In this document: positions 40,742-51,011 of the stretch, piece after piece | Numbering within the stretch: position 1 is the first letter of the stretch | Layout: each line of letters begins with the position of its first letter | Source of the DNA: Pseudomonas muyukensis | GTDB taxonomy: Bacteria > Pseudomonadota > Gammaproteobacteria > Pseudomonadales > Pseudomonadaceae | Direction of reading: 5' to 3' | DNA length: 64,000 nucleotides | Assembly: GCF_019139535.1 (NCBI RefSeq) | Contig: NZ_CP077073.1 | Location: 2,260,501 to 2,324,500, forward strand | Notes under the pieces: model-generated | What the model was told of the DNA's origin: nothing | What the model saw: only the letters and a program-made list of their open reading frames with translations | Database searches by the model: none | Translations under genes and position numbers: made by a program

Positions 40742-41556
40742 TGCTCAGCTGGGTCGATGGCCAGGACGCGACTGCGCTCAACCTGCAGAACCGCGGCCTG
40801 GCCTACGGCGATGGCCTGTTCGAGACCATCGCCGTGCGCGGCGGCAGGCCCAGCCTGCTGGCGCGCCACCTCGAGCGCCTGGCACTGGGCTGCCAGCGCC
40901 TGGCGATCGAGGTCGACCTGGCGCTGGTTCGCAACGAACTGTTGCAATTTGCCGGGCTGCTCGGTGACGGTGTCGCCAAGCTGATCCTCACCCGTGGCGA
41001 CAGCCAGCGCGGCTACGCCCCGATGGCCGGAGCCCCTGCGCGACGTATCCTCCAGGGCAGCCCTTTGCCGGCTTATCCCGCCGCCAACGCCGAACAGGGC
41101 GTGCGCCTTTTCCCTTGCCAGACACGCCTTGCGGAACAACCGCTGCTGGCGGGTCTCAAACACCTCAACCGCCTCGAGCAGGTGCTGGCCCGCGCCGAAT
41201 GGCAGGGCACCGCGTTTGCCGAGGGCCTGATGCGTGACGGCCAGGGGCGGGTGATCGAAGGGGTGTACAGCAACCTGTTCCTGGTGCGCGATGGCGCGTT
41301 GCTCACCGCCGACCTTGGCCGTTGCGGCGTGGCCGGGGTGATGCGCGCGGCGCTGCTGGAGCAGGGCGCGGCCCTTGGCCTGCCCATGCAGGTGCGGGAC
41401 CTGACGCTGACGGACCTTGAGCAGGCCGACGAAGTGTTCGTCTGCAACAGCGTCTATGGCATTTGGCCCGTGCTTGAATTCGCCGCGCTGAACTGGCCGG
41501 CGGGGCCACTCACCCGTAAACTGCAGGCCGTTGCCCGTACGTTACTGGATACCTGA
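40741..41556 (+). CDS. pabC: Aminodeoxychorismate lyase
   Basis: A 271-residue PLP enzyme of the class IV (branched-chain aminotransferase fold) family that releases pyruvate from aminodeoxychorismate to give p-aminobenzoate for folate. NRGLAYGDGLFETI at the start is the family signature; the Schiff-base lysine is in GLKHLNRLEQV. The fabF-pabC-mltG order is the common gammaproteobacterial arrangement. It overlaps the fabF stop codon by one base. Confidence 0.94.
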
Positions 41557-41559
41557 TTC

Positions 41560-44325
<2,766 letters not shown>

Positions 44326-44358
44326 TTCCTATCGTTCATTCAGGTGTGTCCTGTTGCC

Positions 44359-45141
44359 ATGCTCGTAGATTCCCATTGCCACCTCGATCGTCTTGACCTG
44401 AGTGCCCACCAGGGCTCCCTCGATGCCGCCCTGCAGGCGGCGCGTGCGCGCGGGGTGGGGCACTTCCTGTGCATCGGCGTGAGCGCCGAAAACGCCGGGG
44501 CGGTCAAGGCGCTCAGCGAACAGTACACCGATGTCGACTGCTCGGTGGGGGTGCACCCGCTGGACCTGGCGCCTGGGGAAACGCCAGCCTTGGAATGGCT
44601 GCTGCGCGAACTGGCGCACCCGCACGTGGTAGCCATTGGCGAGACTGGCCTGGACTACCACTACGAGCCGGAAGCCGCCGAGTTGCAGCAGGCGTCGTTC
44701 CGCCTGCACCTGGAAGCCTCGCGGCAGACCGGCAAGCCGGTGGTGGTGCACACCCGTGCCGCCCGCGCCGATACCCTGGCGCTGCTGCGCGAGGCCAGCC
44801 TGCCACAGGCGGGGGTACTGCACTGTTTCACCGAGGACTGGGACATGGCCAAGGCCGCGCTGGACCTGGGCTACTACATTTCGTTGTCGGGCATCGTCAC
44901 CTTCCGCAATGCCGACGCGCTGCGCGACGTGGCGCGCCAGGTGCCGGTCGATCGCCTGCTGGTGGAAACCGACTCGCCGTACCTGGCCCCCATTCCGCAC
45001 CGCGGCAAGCCAAACCTGCCGCAATATGTGCGGGACGTGGCCGAGTATGTCGCGTCGTTGCGTGGGGTGAGCTACGCGCAGTTGGCCGAGCAGACCACGG
45101 CGAACTTCAAGCGCTTGTTCCCCTTGGCGCGGGTGGCCTGA
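44359..45141 (+). CDS. TatD family metal-dependent hydrolase
   Basis: A 260-residue TIM-barrel hydrolase of the TatD/YcfH family with 3'-5' deoxyribonuclease activity in characterised members. Metal ligands are in DSHCHLD at residues 4-10, GETGLDYHY, HTRAA, and the terminal ETDSPYLAP. Position after holB is typical of YcfH. The ATG at 44359 gives the family start MLVDSHCHLD. It closes the long cluster that begins at yceD. Confidence 0.93.
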   Translation: MLVDSHCHLDRLDLSAHQGSLDAALQAARARGVGHFLCIGVSAENAGAVKALSEQYTDVDCSVGVHPLDLAPGETPALEWLLRELAHPHVVAIGETGLDYHYEPEAAELQQASFRLHLEASRQTGKPVVVHTRAARADTLALLREASLPQAGVLHCFTEDWDMAKAALDLGYYISLSGIVTFRNADALRDVARQVPVDRLLVETDSPYLAPIPHRGKPNLPQYVRDVAEYVASLRGVSYAQLAEQTTANFKRLFPLARVA

Positions 45142-45163
45142 GGGCCGCCCCCAGGTCAGTCAT

Positions 45164-45189
45164 CGCAACCTGGTTCGCCAGCAAAGCTG
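45164..45189. repeat. Single REP-like arm
   Basis: CCTGGTTCGCCAGCAAAGCTGGC, one arm of the family without a partner, directly after tatD. Confidence 0.6.
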
Positions 45190-45208
45190 GCGTCTGCCCT
45201 GCGCCCGG

Positions 45209-45400
45209 GCAAAAAAAACCCGGGTTCTGGGGGGGGGAATCCGGGTTAAGACCATTAGGAGTAAAACAAAGGTACACGGTCCCTGGGCACCTTTATCGGC
45301 GCGCCACTTTGGGGGGGATGCGCCGCGCCAACACTTGAAGTATTGGCCAGGATTGGCGCCCCGCCAGCGCGTGCTGATCGTTTTTTAAACAAATTTGGAA
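45209..45400 (-). ncRNA. Candidate structured small RNA or 3'-UTR RNA with C-rich loops
   Basis: Read on the minus strand, this stretch downstream of the class V aminotransferase folds into four successive hairpins. They are CCAATACTTCAAGTGTTGG; GGCGCG...CGCGCC with a C7 run in its loop; AAAGGT...ACCTTT around CCAGGG; and a terminator AACCCGG...CCGGGTT followed by eight T, with a C9 run in its loop. C-rich loops of this kind pair with G-rich ribosome sites in several known regulatory RNAs. No promoter is clear, so it may be processed from the aminotransferase mRNA. No protein-coding gene is seen in 45142-45423. Confidence 0.45.
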
Positions 45401-45423
45401 TACGCCCGCCAGCCCTTGGGCCT

Positions 45424-46557
45424 TCAACGCATGGCAATCTGCCGGACCTGTCGCAGTGCGTCGTCGATCAGGCGCTGATCGGTATAGAAGTGTGGGGAAA
45501 AACGCACCCCGGGGCCGCGTTGTGCGCAGATCACGCCATTAGCGCTCAGGGTTCGATAAATGTCGGCGTTGGCATGGCCATCCAGGCTGAAACTGACGAT
45601 CCCGGCCCGACGAGCGGGATCAACCGGGCTGTGCAGCTGGGCGCCGGGGATGGCCGCCAGGCCCTCGTGCAGTTGGCTTACCCGCAGCGCCAGCTGTTCG
45701 CCGACCACCGTCATGCCGACGTCCTCCAGCAGCGACAGGCTGGCTTCCAGGGCGCAGGCTCCCAGCATGTTCGGGCTGCCGCATTCAAAGCGGCGCGCGC
45801 TGTGGGCCGGCTGCCATTGGCGCCGCTCGAAATCGCCGAGGTGTTCGAGCATGTGCCAGCCGTAGGCGTGCAGTTTCAGTTGCTGGCGCAGTTCGCGGCG
45901 GCAGTAGAACAGCCCCAGGCCTTCGGGGCCGAGCATCCACTTGTGGCCGTCGGCCATGGCGAAGTCGCAATGACTGGCCTGCACGTCGAAGGGCAGGGCG
46001 CCGACCTGCTGGATGGCGTCGACGCAGAACAACACGCCCTGTCGGCGGCATGCCAGGCCGAGCTGGGCAAGGTCCAGGCGCAGGCCGCTGGCGTACTGCA
46101 CGGCGCTCACCGCCAACAGTCGGGCGCGCGGGCCGCAGGCGGCCAGTAGCGCGGCTTCTGGGGCTGTCCCGGCGAGGCTGACTTCGATCACCTCCACGCC
46201 TTGCTCGGCCAGGGCCTGCCAGGCCACGCGGTTGGACACAAACTCCTCGGCGCTGATGATCACCTGGTCGCCAGGCTGCCACGCCAGGCCGAAGGCCACC
46301 AGCGACAGGGCCTGCGAGGTACTGCCCAGCAAGGCGATATCCGCGCGGCTTGGGGCGTTGACCAGCCGCGCCAGGCGCTCGCGCAGGCGCCGTTGGGTGG
46401 CCAGCCAGGCAGGGTATGCGCTGGCCCCCAGGCGTTGGTTGTCGCGGGCGAAGCGGGCCACGGCGTCGCAGGCCCGGCGTGGCCAGGGGGCAATGGCCGC
46501 GTGGTTCAGGTAGCACAGGCCCGGCGCCTGGTCGAACTCATCATGAAACACAGACAT
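45424..46557 (-). CDS. Class V aminotransferase-fold PLP enzyme (cysteine desulfurase-like)
   Basis: A 377-residue fold-type I PLP enzyme of the NifS/SufS/CsdA-like class. YLNHAAIAPWP opens it, and GSTSQALSLVAFGL binds the phosphate. VDAIQQVGALPFDV and the Schiff-base lysine in MADGHKWMLGPEGLG near residue 205 follow. The Cys-bearing loop of true cysteine desulfurases is not obvious, so it could be an isopenicillin-epimerase-like or lyase type enzyme. It is divergent from the TetR gene across 73 nt. The substrate is unknown. Confidence 0.85.
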   Translation of the reverse strand: MSVFHDEFDQAPGLCYLNHAAIAPWPRRACDAVARFARDNQRLGASAYPAWLATQRRLRERLARLVNAPSRADIALLGSTSQALSLVAFGLAWQPGDQVIISAEEFVSNRVAWQALAEQGVEVIEVSLAGTAPEAALLAACGPRARLLAVSAVQYASGLRLDLAQLGLACRRQGVLFCVDAIQQVGALPFDVQASHCDFAMADGHKWMLGPEGLGLFYCRRELRQQLKLHAYGWHMLEHLGDFERRQWQPAHSARRFECGSPNMLGACALEASLSLLEDVGMTVVGEQLALRVSQLHEGLAAIPGAQLHSPVDPARRAGIVSFSLDGHANADIYRTLSANGVICAQRGPGVRFSPHFYTDQRLIDDALRQVRQIAMR

Positions 46558-46630
46558 GGTTGGAAGATCCGTGCAATTTGCCGCAAGTTAGGCATAATAA
46601 ACCGCTTCGATTGTCATCCCAGTCCTTCCT

Positions 46631-47266
46631 ATGCAGAAAGAACCTCGTAAGGTCCGTGAGTTTCGTCGTCGCGAGCAAGAAATCCTCGACACGGCGCTCA
46701 AGCTGTTTCTCGAACAAGGTGAAGACAGTGTCACCGTCGAGATGATCGCCGACGCCGTAGGCATCGGCAAAGGCACGATCTACAAGCATTTCAAGTCCAA
46801 GGCGGAGATCTACCTGCGCCTGATGCTCGACTATGAGCGCGACCTGAACGAGCTGTTGCACTCGGCGGACGTCGACCGCGACAAGGAAGCCCTGTCGCGC
46901 GCCTACTTCGAGTTCCGCATGCGCGACCCGCAGCGCTATCGGCTGTTCGACCGCCTGGAAGAAAAGGTGGTCAAGGGCAACCAGGTGCCGGAAATGGTCG
47001 AGCAGTTGCACAAGATTCGTGCCTCCAACTTCGACCGTCTGACGCAATTGATCAAGGGCCGGATCAGCGAAGGCAAGCTCGAGGACGTGCCGCCGTACTT
47101 CCACTACTGCGCGGCCTGGGCCCTGGTCCACGGCGCGGTGGCGCTGTACCACTCGCCGTTCTGGAGCAATGTGCTGGAGGACCAGGAGGGTTTCTTCCAG
47201 TTCCTCATGGATATCGGCGTGCGCATGGGCAACAAGCGCAAGCGCGATCCGGAGCCTGCCAACTGA
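46631..47266 (+). CDS. TetR family transcriptional regulator
   Basis: A 211-residue regulator. The N-terminal helix-turn-helix (about residues 15-62) shows EILDTALKLFLEQG and IADAVGIGKGTIYKHFKSKAEIY. The ligand-binding C-terminal part has no recognised signature. It is divergent from the class V aminotransferase, a common arrangement for a local regulator, but no operator is evident. No Shine-Dalgarno sequence is seen before the ATG at 46631. It is followed by a REP-like pair. Confidence 0.9.
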   Translation: MQKEPRKVREFRRREQEILDTALKLFLEQGEDSVTVEMIADAVGIGKGTIYKHFKSKAEIYLRLMLDYERDLNELLHSADVDRDKEALSRAYFEFRMRDPQRYRLFDRLEEKVVKGNQVPEMVEQLHKIRASNFDRLTQLIKGRISEGKLEDVPPYFHYCAAWALVHGAVALYHSPFWSNVLEDQEGFFQFLMDIGVRMGNKRKRDPEPAN

Positions 47267-47273
47267 CGCCGCG

Positions 47274-47351
47274 ATGTAGCACCGGCAAACCGGCTCCTAC
47301 CCTGTGTCCCGTCTTGCACCCTGTAGGAGCCAGCCTCGCTGGCGAACCAGG
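47274..47351. repeat. REP-like inverted repeat pair
   Basis: GTAGCACCGGCAAACCGGCTCC and CTGTAGGAGCCAGCCTCGCTGGCGAAC portions in opposite orientation; the left arm is shortened. Confidence 0.7.
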
Positions 47352-47442
47352 CGAGCGCGCTGTTGTTCACCGGCAGGGCTTGCAAAAACCTGATTTATAA
47401 GTCAGGTTTTGCCGGCCCGATCCATCCATGCCGGAGTCCCCC

Positions 47443-48411
47443 ATGATCGTCGACCGTCAAGGCAGGCGCTTTCGCAACCTGCGCGTCAGCCTGACTGCTG
47501 CCTGCAACTACGCCTGCACCTATTGCGTGCCCGACGGCAAGCGCCTGGTGGCGGCGCACGACGAGCTGTCGGCGGATGCGTTGGCCCGTGGCGTGGCGTA
47601 CCTGGTGGAGGCGGCCGGCATCGAACGGCTGCGTATCACCGGCGGCGAGCCGCTGGTCAGTCCGCGGTTGGGGGCGTTCCTCCTGGCGGTCGGCCAGCTC
47701 GGGCTCGAGGACATCAGCCTGACCACCAATGGCCAGCTGCTCTCGCGCAAGTTGCCGCTGCTGCGCGATGCCGGCATTCGCCGGCTCAATGTCTCCCTCG
47801 ATACCCTTGACCCATTGGCATTCCGCCGCATCGCCCGCGGCGGCGACCTGGCCAGTGTGCTGGCGGGCATGGCGCAGGCCAGTGCCGCCGGCATGGCAAT
47901 CAAGGTCAACATGGTGCCGATGCGTGGGCAGAACCTCGACCAGGTCATGCCGATGCTGGAGTATTGCCTGGCCCATGGCTACGAGTTGCGATTCATCGAG
48001 CTGATGCGCATGGGCCACCTGGCCCGTGAGCGCAACGCCTTCGTGCAACAGTTCGTTGGCCTCGAGCAGTTGCTGGCGTTGATCGGCCAGGCGCACCTCT
48101 ACGAGCAGGCGCCTCGGCCCTTGGATGCCACGGCCTTGCGTTATCGCATTCCTGGCAAGGGGCACTTTGGCGTGATTGCCAACGAGAGTGTGCCGTTTTG
48201 TCGAACCTGCTCGCGCCTGCGCCTTTCCTCTACCGGTTGGCTGCATGGCTGCCTGTCGTCGAGCAACCGTCACTATGTCGGCGACCTGTTCGACAAGCCG
48301 CGCCACCAGGCGTTGCCGGCCCTGCAGCGGTTGCTGGTGAAAGCCTTGGCAGACAAGCAGGAGCAGGCGTTTTCCGGGGATGTGATGGTCATGAAGGTGA
48401 TCGGCGGCTGA
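47443..48411 (+). CDS. moaA: MoaA-like GTP 3',8-cyclase (radical SAM)
   Basis: A 322-residue radical SAM enzyme of the MoaA family, first step of molybdopterin synthesis. The SAM cluster cysteines are Cys21, Cys25 and Cys28 (CNYACTYC). TGGEPL binds SAM, the second cluster site is CRTCSRLRLSSTGWLHGCL, and the protein ends in the double Gly typical of MoaA. I prefer the ATG at 47443 because GGAG lies 6 nt upstream; an ATG at 47428 is in frame. No moaB-E or mog genes are near, so this is an isolated copy and may be a second paralogue. Confidence 0.85.
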   Translation: MIVDRQGRRFRNLRVSLTAACNYACTYCVPDGKRLVAAHDELSADALARGVAYLVEAAGIERLRITGGEPLVSPRLGAFLLAVGQLGLEDISLTTNGQLLSRKLPLLRDAGIRRLNVSLDTLDPLAFRRIARGGDLASVLAGMAQASAAGMAIKVNMVPMRGQNLDQVMPMLEYCLAHGYELRFIELMRMGHLARERNAFVQQFVGLEQLLALIGQAHLYEQAPRPLDATALRYRIPGKGHFGVIANESVPFCRTCSRLRLSSTGWLHGCLSSSNRHYVGDLFDKPRHQALPALQRLLVKALADKQEQAFSGDVMVMKVIGG

Positions 48412-48478
48412 CTCTGGCGCAAAAGCTGCATCCTGGCGGCTATTCGCCGGTTTTTCGTCACCGGCCTCTGGAGGAAAG

Positions 48479-49084
48479 ATGCGTAGCCTGGTCTTGCTGC
48501 TGGCGCTGATGGCGTTGGGCGGCTGCATGAATGTCAGCGATATGGGCGAGGGCGTGCGTTACCACATGAGTGACGCGGGCCTGCTGGATCATAGCGACAC
48601 CACCCGTACCCTGTCGGTCCGTTTGCAGCCGGACTCGTTCATTTTCATCGGCCAGGGCGCCTTCATGCCGCCGAGCAAGGGCCCGCAGCCGCGGCAGAAC
48701 GCGGTGGCCGAGGAGGCGTTCAAGAGTTTCGTCGAGTACTTCCCGCTGGTGCGCCGTGCCCAGGGCCCGCTGGGCCTGGAAGACGCCATCGCCGAGGCGC
48801 GTTCGGTGGGGGCTGACTATGTGCTTTATACCCGCTTTGCCCGTACCGACGACCGTATTGGTAACGGTGACGAGTGGTATGACGAGCAGGCCATCGACCG
48901 TCTGGGCTGGGACAGCGGTGTAGTGCAGATGATGCTGATCGAGACCAGTACCCGTTACCTGATCGACACCGCGCGGATCAAGAGCCGCGGCGGTTTGTTG
49001 ACGTTCCACGACAATACCCCGCAGGATTTGCTTGCCGCACCGATGCGCGAGTACGCTCGTAGCCTTCTGGGCATGAGTCACTGA
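48479..49084 (+). CDS. DUF4823 domain lipoprotein
   Basis: A 201-residue lipoprotein. The signal peptide [16 protein letters not shown] ends in the lipobox LGGC, so the mature protein starts at Cys16. There is no Asp at +2, so transport to the outer membrane is expected. The rest matches the DUF4823 family ([15 protein letters not shown] segment) and has no known function. GGAGGAAAG precedes the ATG. It probably shares an mRNA with the DUF1285 gene 11 nt downstream. Confidence 0.85.
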   Translation: MRSLVLLLALMALGGCMNVSDMGEGVRYHMSDAGLLDHSDTTRTLSVRLQPDSFIFIGQGAFMPPSKGPQPRQNAVAEEAFKSFVEYFPLVRRAQGPLGLEDAIAEARSVGADYVLYTRFARTDDRIGNGDEWYDEQAIDRLGWDSGVVQMMLIETSTRYLIDTARIKSRGGLLTFHDNTPQDLLAAPMREYARSLLGMSH

Positions 49085-49095
49085 GTGAGGGTGGG

Positions 49096-49656
49096 ATGAG
49101 CGATTCGGGCAAGGCCAACGATCTTCTGGCGCAGATTCCCCAGCACAAGGGGCTGCCACCGGTGCATCTGTGGAACCCGGATTTCTGCGGCGACATCGAC
49201 ATGCGTATTGCCCGCGATGGTACCTGGTACTACCTGGGTACGCCGATCGGGCGCAAGCCGATGGTCCGGCTGTTCTCCAGCATCATTCGTCGTGATGGCG
49301 ATGACTACTTCCTGGTGACGCCGGTGGAGAAGGTCGGTATTCGGGTCGATGATGCGCCGTTCGTGGCCGTGTTGCTGGACGTTGAAGGGCAGGGTGAGGG
49401 GCAGGTGTTGCGCTTCACCAGCAACGTCGAGGACCAGATCGAGGCTGGGCCGGGGAATCCACTGCGCGTGGAGCTTGACCCGGCTACCCAGGAGCCGTCG
49501 CCCTATGTGTTGATGCGTGGCAACCTCGAGGCGCTGGTCCACCGTAATGTGTTCTACCAACTGGTGGAGTTGGCGGTACCGCGGGTGATTGACGGGGACG
49601 TTTGGCTTGGGGTGTGGAGTCGGGGAGAGTTTTATCCTATCGGGCGTGCTGACTAA
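49096..49656 (+). CDS. DUF1285 family protein
   Basis: A 186-residue cytosolic protein of the DUF1285 family, a two-lobed beta-rich fold known from structural genomics but without a firm function. Characteristic stretches are [40 protein letters not shown] and [18 protein letters not shown]. It begins 11 nt after the DUF4823 gene. After its stop codon the sequence changes abruptly to the composite repeat region. Confidence 0.88.
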   Translation: MSDSGKANDLLAQIPQHKGLPPVHLWNPDFCGDIDMRIARDGTWYYLGTPIGRKPMVRLFSSIIRRDGDDYFLVTPVEKVGIRVDDAPFVAVLLDVEGQGEGQVLRFTSNVEDQIEAGPGNPLRVELDPATQEPSPYVLMRGNLEALVHRNVFYQLVELAVPRVIDGDVWLGVWSRGEFYPIGRAD

Positions 49657-49710
49657 ATATTCACCTTGGCAGCCAGCCTTTCCCCTTAGATACCCATCTA
49701 TATCAACTTC

Positions 49711-49740
49711 TTGCTCTTGCTCTTGCTCTTGCTCTTGCTC
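49711..49740 (+). repeat. Hexanucleotide microsatellite (TTGCTC)5
   Basis: Five perfect tandem TTGCTC units, outer left boundary of the composite inverted repeat. Its mirror on the other side is (TTGCTG)6 on the opposite strand. Confidence 0.95.
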
Positions 49741-49773
49741 TGTTTTTGATTTTGCTTCTAAGTGCGCGATAGT

Positions 49774-50047
49774 TCAGGCGCCGCCAATTGCGACTTCAGG
49801 AGGCCGAGTGGAGTTCTTGCGTAGTGGGGCGACGGCCATGGATGGCCGTCGAGCGCTGCGCCCCAGGATGGGGCGTACAGCGCGGTACCCACGGGAGCAA
49901 GAACGGAGCGAGGGGACCCCGGAGCGCAGCGTAGGGGCCGGATGAATGGAGCGAGGATTTTTTGGTTCCTTTTTGATCCTTCAAAAAGGGACCCGCCGTA
50001 AGGGCGGAAAGGTGACTATGCGTCGCCATCGCCAATGAATGCGCGTA
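49774..50047. repeat. Composite inverted repeat, left arm
   Basis: About 270 nt that match, by eye at roughly 75 percent, the reverse complement of 50127-50411. Four hairpins in order: 49831-49850 (GACGGCC/GGCCGTC), 49859-49875 (CGCCCC/GGGGCG), 49968-49989 (CCTTTTTGA/TCAAAAAGG) and 49993-50007 (CCGCC/GGCGG). A 79-codon frame of doubtful meaning (49796-50035, minus) lies inside. The 928 nt between DUF1285 and the cupin gene holds only this element and its partner. Confidence 0.85.
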
Positions 50048-50070
50048 TAGCTTTCAAAACTCACGCTCTG

Positions 50071-50100
50071 AAAGTCAAAGTCAAAGTCAAAGTCAAAGTC
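50071..50100 (+). repeat. Hexanucleotide microsatellite (AAAGTC)5
   Basis: Five perfect AAAGTC units exactly at the centre of the composite inverted repeat, between the two arms. Confidence 0.95.
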
Positions 50101-50126
50101 GGTCGGTGTGTGTATTTACAGGTGTA

Positions 50127-50411
50127 AGCGCATTCATTGGCTATATCGACGCTTAGTCACCTTTTCGCCCTTACGGCGAGTCACTTTTTGTCAAACGCGA
50201 CAAAAAGTAACCAAAAAACGCTGCGCTCCATTCATCCGGCCCTACGCTTCGCTCCGGGTTCCCTCACTCCGGCCTTGCTCCCGGGAGGACCGCGCTGTAG
50301 GGCCCATCCTGGGCCCCAGCGCTTGACGGGCATCCATGCCCGTCACCTCCCTACGCAAGGCCTGCGTTCGGCCTCCTGAAGTCGCGAAGTTACGGGCGGC
50401 GCCTGGGCTAG
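50127..50411. repeat. Composite inverted repeat, right arm
   Basis: Inverted partner of 49774-50047. The same four hairpins occur with changed but still paired bases: 50165-50179 (TCGCC/GGCGA), 50183-50208 (ACTTTTTGTC/GACAAAAAGT), 50300-50316 (GGGCCC/GGGCCC) and 50325-50344 (GACGGGC/GCCCGTC). An 80-codon frame (50137-50379, plus) resembles the one in the left arm. Similar short hypothetical frames are, as far as I recall, frequently annotated between genes in Pseudomonas genomes. Confidence 0.85.
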
Positions 50412-50456
50412 CGCAGCTGTCGCTCGCTGGGGTTGACGCTAGCCTTTTGATCGGTG

Positions 50457-50495
<39 letters not shown>

Positions 50496-50584
50496 TCGGC
50501 CTCCCGGTTTTTTCGTGAATTGGCCATTTGTCCTCGTCAACTCCGGGCTTAACCTGAAAGTAGATGCCACTCAGGAGAAACCCG

Positions 50585-50998
50585 ATGCGAACCCTCCGCC
50601 TGCCCATTGCCCTGCTGACCCTAGGCCTGCTTGCCCCGCTGTCGCCCGCCTGGGCCCATGGCGACAAGCCTGACCAAGTGACGATCCTGCAGGAACAAAC
50701 CCCCAGCAATGCCCCCGGCAAGAAAGCCGTGATGCTCACCGTCAGCTATGGCCCCGGCCAGGCCTCCCCGGCGCATCAGCACCCAGGCGCGGTCATGGCC
50801 TACGTGCTGGAAGGGGCCGTCACCTCGAAGCTCAACGACGAAGCCGAGAAAACCTACAAGGCCGGCGAGTTCTGGTACGAGGCGCCAGGCACCGTGCACA
50901 GCGTCTCGCGCAACGCGAGCAAGACCCAGCCGGCAAAGCTGCTGGTATGGAGCCTGGTGGACCAGGGGCGGCCAGTGACCGAGCCCCTGTCCCATTGA
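50585..50998 (+). CDS. Secreted cupin-domain protein
   Basis: A 137-residue periplasmic or secreted protein. The signal peptide (residues 1-21, MRTLRLPIALLTLG...SPAWA) has a likely cleavage before HGDKP. A single small cupin barrel follows, with the metal-ligand motif PAHQHPGAVMAYVLEGAV and a second motif FWYEAPGTVHSVSRNAS. Single-domain cupins of this kind bind a metal and often shed light on nothing by sequence alone; the function is unknown. AGGAGA precedes the ATG. It is convergent with the deaminase gene, with 13 nt between the stop codons. Confidence 0.88.
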   Translation: MRTLRLPIALLTLGLLAPLSPAWAHGDKPDQVTILQEQTPSNAPGKKAVMLTVSYGPGQASPAHQHPGAVMAYVLEGAVTSKLNDEAEKTYKAGEFWYEAPGTVHSVSRNASKTQPAKLLVWSLVDQGRPVTEPLSH

Positions 50999-51011
50999 CC
51001 CAACCGGATGG

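Noticed and set aside
45229..45237. Run of nine G as a phase-variable coding tract or sequencing error
   Set aside because: It is outside any gene, so a length change would not shift a reading frame. It is kept only as part of the structured RNA candidate.
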